Below are positions 62,420 through 64,000 of a DNA stretch of 64,000 nt, piece after piece (the first letter of the stretch is position 1; each line of letters opens with the position of its first letter). Made by a program: the position numbers and the translations under genes. Origin of the DNA: Roseiarcus sp963835885. Lineage in GTDB: Bacteria > Pseudomonadota > Alphaproteobacteria > Rhizobiales > Beijerinckiaceae. The stretch covers positions 248,001 through 312,000 of the forward strand of contig CAWIHF010000017.1 of assembly GCA_963835885.1 (NCBI GenBank), read 5' to 3'. The notes below the pieces were generated by a model. The model did not search any database and had not been told where the DNA came from. It saw only the letters and a list, made by a program, of their open reading frames with translations.

Positions 62420-63889
62420 TCAGGCCGCTCCGGCGAACGAGGAATGGATGACGCGCTCCTCCGTCAGTTCGTCGCGCGTCAGCTCGGCGACGAGTGCGCC
62501 ATTGCGGAAGATATAGATGCGGTTGCAGTTCTTCAGTTCCTCCGTCTCCGTCGTGTACCAGAGGAAGGTCCGGCCCGACGCCGCCTCTGCGCGGATGAGG
62601 TCGTAGACCTCGATCTTCGTGCCGAAGTCGACCCCGCGCATCGGGTCGTCCATCAGCACGACGCGGGCGTCGGAGGCGAGCGCGCGGGCAAACAGCGCCT
62701 TCTGCTGATTGCCGCCCGACAGCGACAGGATGCTGTTGCCGACGTCGGGCGTGCGAATGCCGATCCGCTGGCGCCAAGCGTTGGCGAGCTCCGCCTCGAG
62801 CCGCGGCGAGACGAGTGGGCCGGCGCGCAACCGGCGAAGCGATCTGACGCCGATGTTCTGCGCGATCGACCATTGCGGAAAGACCCCGTCGGAAACGCGG
62901 TCACCGGCGACGAGGGCGACCGGCCCCTCGACCTGTTGGCCCGCTCGGGGGCGCGAGGCGGCGTCGAACGCCGCCAGCAAGAGCTCGGTCTGGCCGTGGC
63001 CGGCGAGCCCGGCGAGGCCGATAATCTCTCCCTCGCGAGCGACGAGCTCCCGGCCATCCGTCTGCCGTTCCGGAGCAATGCGCACCCGGATCGGCGCTTC
63101 CGCACCGCCCAGGCCGCCGGCAGCGGCGGTTGGCGGCGCTTCGCTCTCGACGCCGCCCATCGCGGCGACCAGCTTCGAGCGACTGAGATTGCGCGAATCG
63201 TCCTCCGCCACGACCTTGCCGTCCCGCATGACGACAATGCGGTTGCAGGTCTCGAGCACTTCGCCGAGAATGTGCGAAATCAACACGCAGCTCAGACCGG
63301 CTTCGACCGCCCGCCGCACGTAGGCGAGCAACTGCCCCGCGGTGTGGGCGTCGAGCGAAGAGGTCGGCTCGTCGAGGATGACAAGGCGCGCCGACGCGTC
63401 GGAAACCGTGAACGCCCGCGCGATCTCGACCATCTGCCGCCGGCCGATCGACAGGTCCTGCACGAGATCAGCGGCGCCCGCGCCGTGCCCGGGGAAAATC
63501 TCGTCGAGCTTGTCGAGGATGAGGCGTCCCGCCCGCTTGCGCCAGCCGAGGCCGCGGACGGAAGGGTGATACACCCGGGCGTTCTCCGCGACCGTCAGAT
63601 TCGGGCAAAGCGACAGCTCCTGGAAGACCGAGCGCAATCCCAAAGCCTTGGCCTTTGCGGGGGACCACCCGTGCTGTTCCTCGCCGGCGACGATGAGCCG
63701 CCCGCGATCGGGCGTCACTCCGCCGTTCAGGACGTGCACAAGCGTCGACTTTCCAGCCCCGTTGTGTCCAACGACGCCGACGCATTCGCCTTGGGCAACA
63801 TAGAAATCGACGCCGTCCAGAGCCCGGACGGCGCCGTAGGATTTCTCCACGCCTTTGAAGTCGACGAGAGAAGCGCCGCCGCCCGCCAT
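62420..63889 (-). CDS. Sugar ABC transporter ATPase, YtfR/RbsA-like (two ABC domains)
   Basis: 489 residues. First domain: Walker A VGVVGHNGAGKSTLVHVLNG, signature DLSIGRRQMVEIARAFTVSD and Walker B LVILDEPTSSLDAH. The second domain has the usual weak Walker A (GLAGLAGHGQTELLLAAFDA) and a good signature LSLSGGNQQKALFARALASD with VVLMDDPMRGVDFGTK. It drives the two permeases encoded after it. Confidence 0.92.
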   Translation of the reverse strand: MAGGGASLVDFKGVEKSYGAVRALDGVDFYVAQGECVGVVGHNGAGKSTLVHVLNGGVTPDRGRLIVAGEEQHGWSPAKAKALGLRSVFQELSLCPNLTVAENARVYHPSVRGLGWRKRAGRLILDKLDEIFPGHGAGAADLVQDLSIGRRQMVEIARAFTVSDASARLVILDEPTSSLDAHTAGQLLAYVRRAVEAGLSCVLISHILGEVLETCNRIVVMRDGKVVAEDDSRNLSRSKLVAAMGGVESEAPPTAAAGGLGGAEAPIRVRIAPERQTDGRELVAREGEIIGLAGLAGHGQTELLLAAFDAASRPRAGQQVEGPVALVAGDRVSDGVFPQWSIAQNIGVRSLRRLRAGPLVSPRLEAELANAWRQRIGIRTPDVGNSILSLSGGNQQKALFARALASDARVVLMDDPMRGVDFGTKIEVYDLIRAEAASGRTFLWYTTETEELKNCNRIYIFRNGALVAELTRDELTEERVIHSSFAGAA

Positions 63890-63938
63890 GGTTCATCAGT
63901 CCCTGAGCGCGCGACGCGTTTCGTCTCGCTTGCCGAGC

Positions 63939-64000
63939 TTACTTCATGTTCGCCTTGATGGCGGCGATCGCGTCGGCCTGGGTATATTCGTGGCTCGCGA
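63939..64000 (-). CDS. C-terminal end of a probable sugar-binding protein (partial)
   Basis: Only the last ~20 codons are inside the window: ASHEYTQADAIAAIKANMK and stop at 63939-63941, minus strand. The reading is not diagnostic. Its place directly before a CUT2 ATPase and two permeases makes a periplasmic binding protein (YtfQ-like) the most likely identity. The gap to the ATPase start is about 50 bp. Confidence 0.5.
   Translation of the reverse strand, partial: ASHEYTQADAIAAIKANMK

Noticed and set aside
1..64000. tRNA, rRNA and phage genes
   Set aside because: Intergenic stretches were read on both strands for tRNA arms and rRNA signatures, and predicted proteins for phage functions; none was convincing.

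Overview
The window is high-GC DNA from an alphaproteobacterium, almost certainly Hyphomicrobiales (Rhizobiales). The evidence is the uninterrupted block frr-uppS-cdsA-dxr-rseP-bamA-lpxD-fabZ-lpxA-lpxI-lpxB, the RDD/bpt pair, DUF3775 and PAS_5 proteins, and an aquaporin-type ars operon. The density of copper-handling genes and several transposons would fit Methylocystaceae or Beijerinckiaceae, but that is a guess.

Layout. 1-5.7 kb: 3' part of glmU, the osmoregulated periplasmic glucan pair opgG/opgH and a rhomboid protease. 5.9-11.4 kb: a worn accessory segment with a PAS protein, an arsenic island (arsR, arsC and aqpS intact; relics of arsM, aioB and a second arsC), an IS1595 element with target duplication, two frameshifted small genes and trxC. 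11.5-12.4 kb: an orphan bufferin-like copper peptide gene behind a 22-bp palindrome, then an intergenic repeat. 12.4-27.6 kb: the envelope/lipid A/isoprenoid block, frr, DUF502, DUF3775 and glmS, all on the minus strand. 27.8-29.1 kb: a NiCoT-family metal permease under a cobalamin riboswitch. 29.4-33.4 kb: a copper locus (DUF2946-like protein, a predicted outer-membrane protein, CopC, PCu(A)C, CopD and a convergent cupredoxin). 33.4-46 kb: an AT-rich spacer, an IS630 relic, an epimerase, a LivH-type permease, RDD, bpt, gnd, an aldo/keto reductase, an HD-domain protein, an IS1380 transposase and sdaA. 46-53 kb: an exported phosphoesterase, an AapJ-like binding protein, a complete IS1634 element, an Nfu protein and an isoprenylcysteine-methyltransferase-like protein. 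53.3-56.3 kb: a coupled trio of phospholipase D-like protein, histidine phosphatase and DUF2278 protein. 56.28-56.8 kb: scrambled gene fragments containing two micro-inversions. 56.8-64 kb: a minus-strand operon for two sugar ABC importers (YtfQRT/YjfF-like and RbsABC-like), cut by the window edge.

Two points affect interpretation. Six conserved genes (lpxI, rseP, gnd, sdaA, the phosphoesterase and the AapJ-like protein) each carry one single-base insertion in otherwise well-kept sequence. This looks more like assembly error than six separate gene losses, so they are annotated as interrupted CDS. By contrast, the arsenic relics, the IS630 relic and the 56.3-56.8 kb segment are truly rearranged.

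The most interesting stretches are the PLD/phosphatase/DUF2278 trio, the orphan bufferin with its palindrome, the fused arsM/aioB relic and the micro-inverted fragments. No tRNA, rRNA or CRISPR array was seen.
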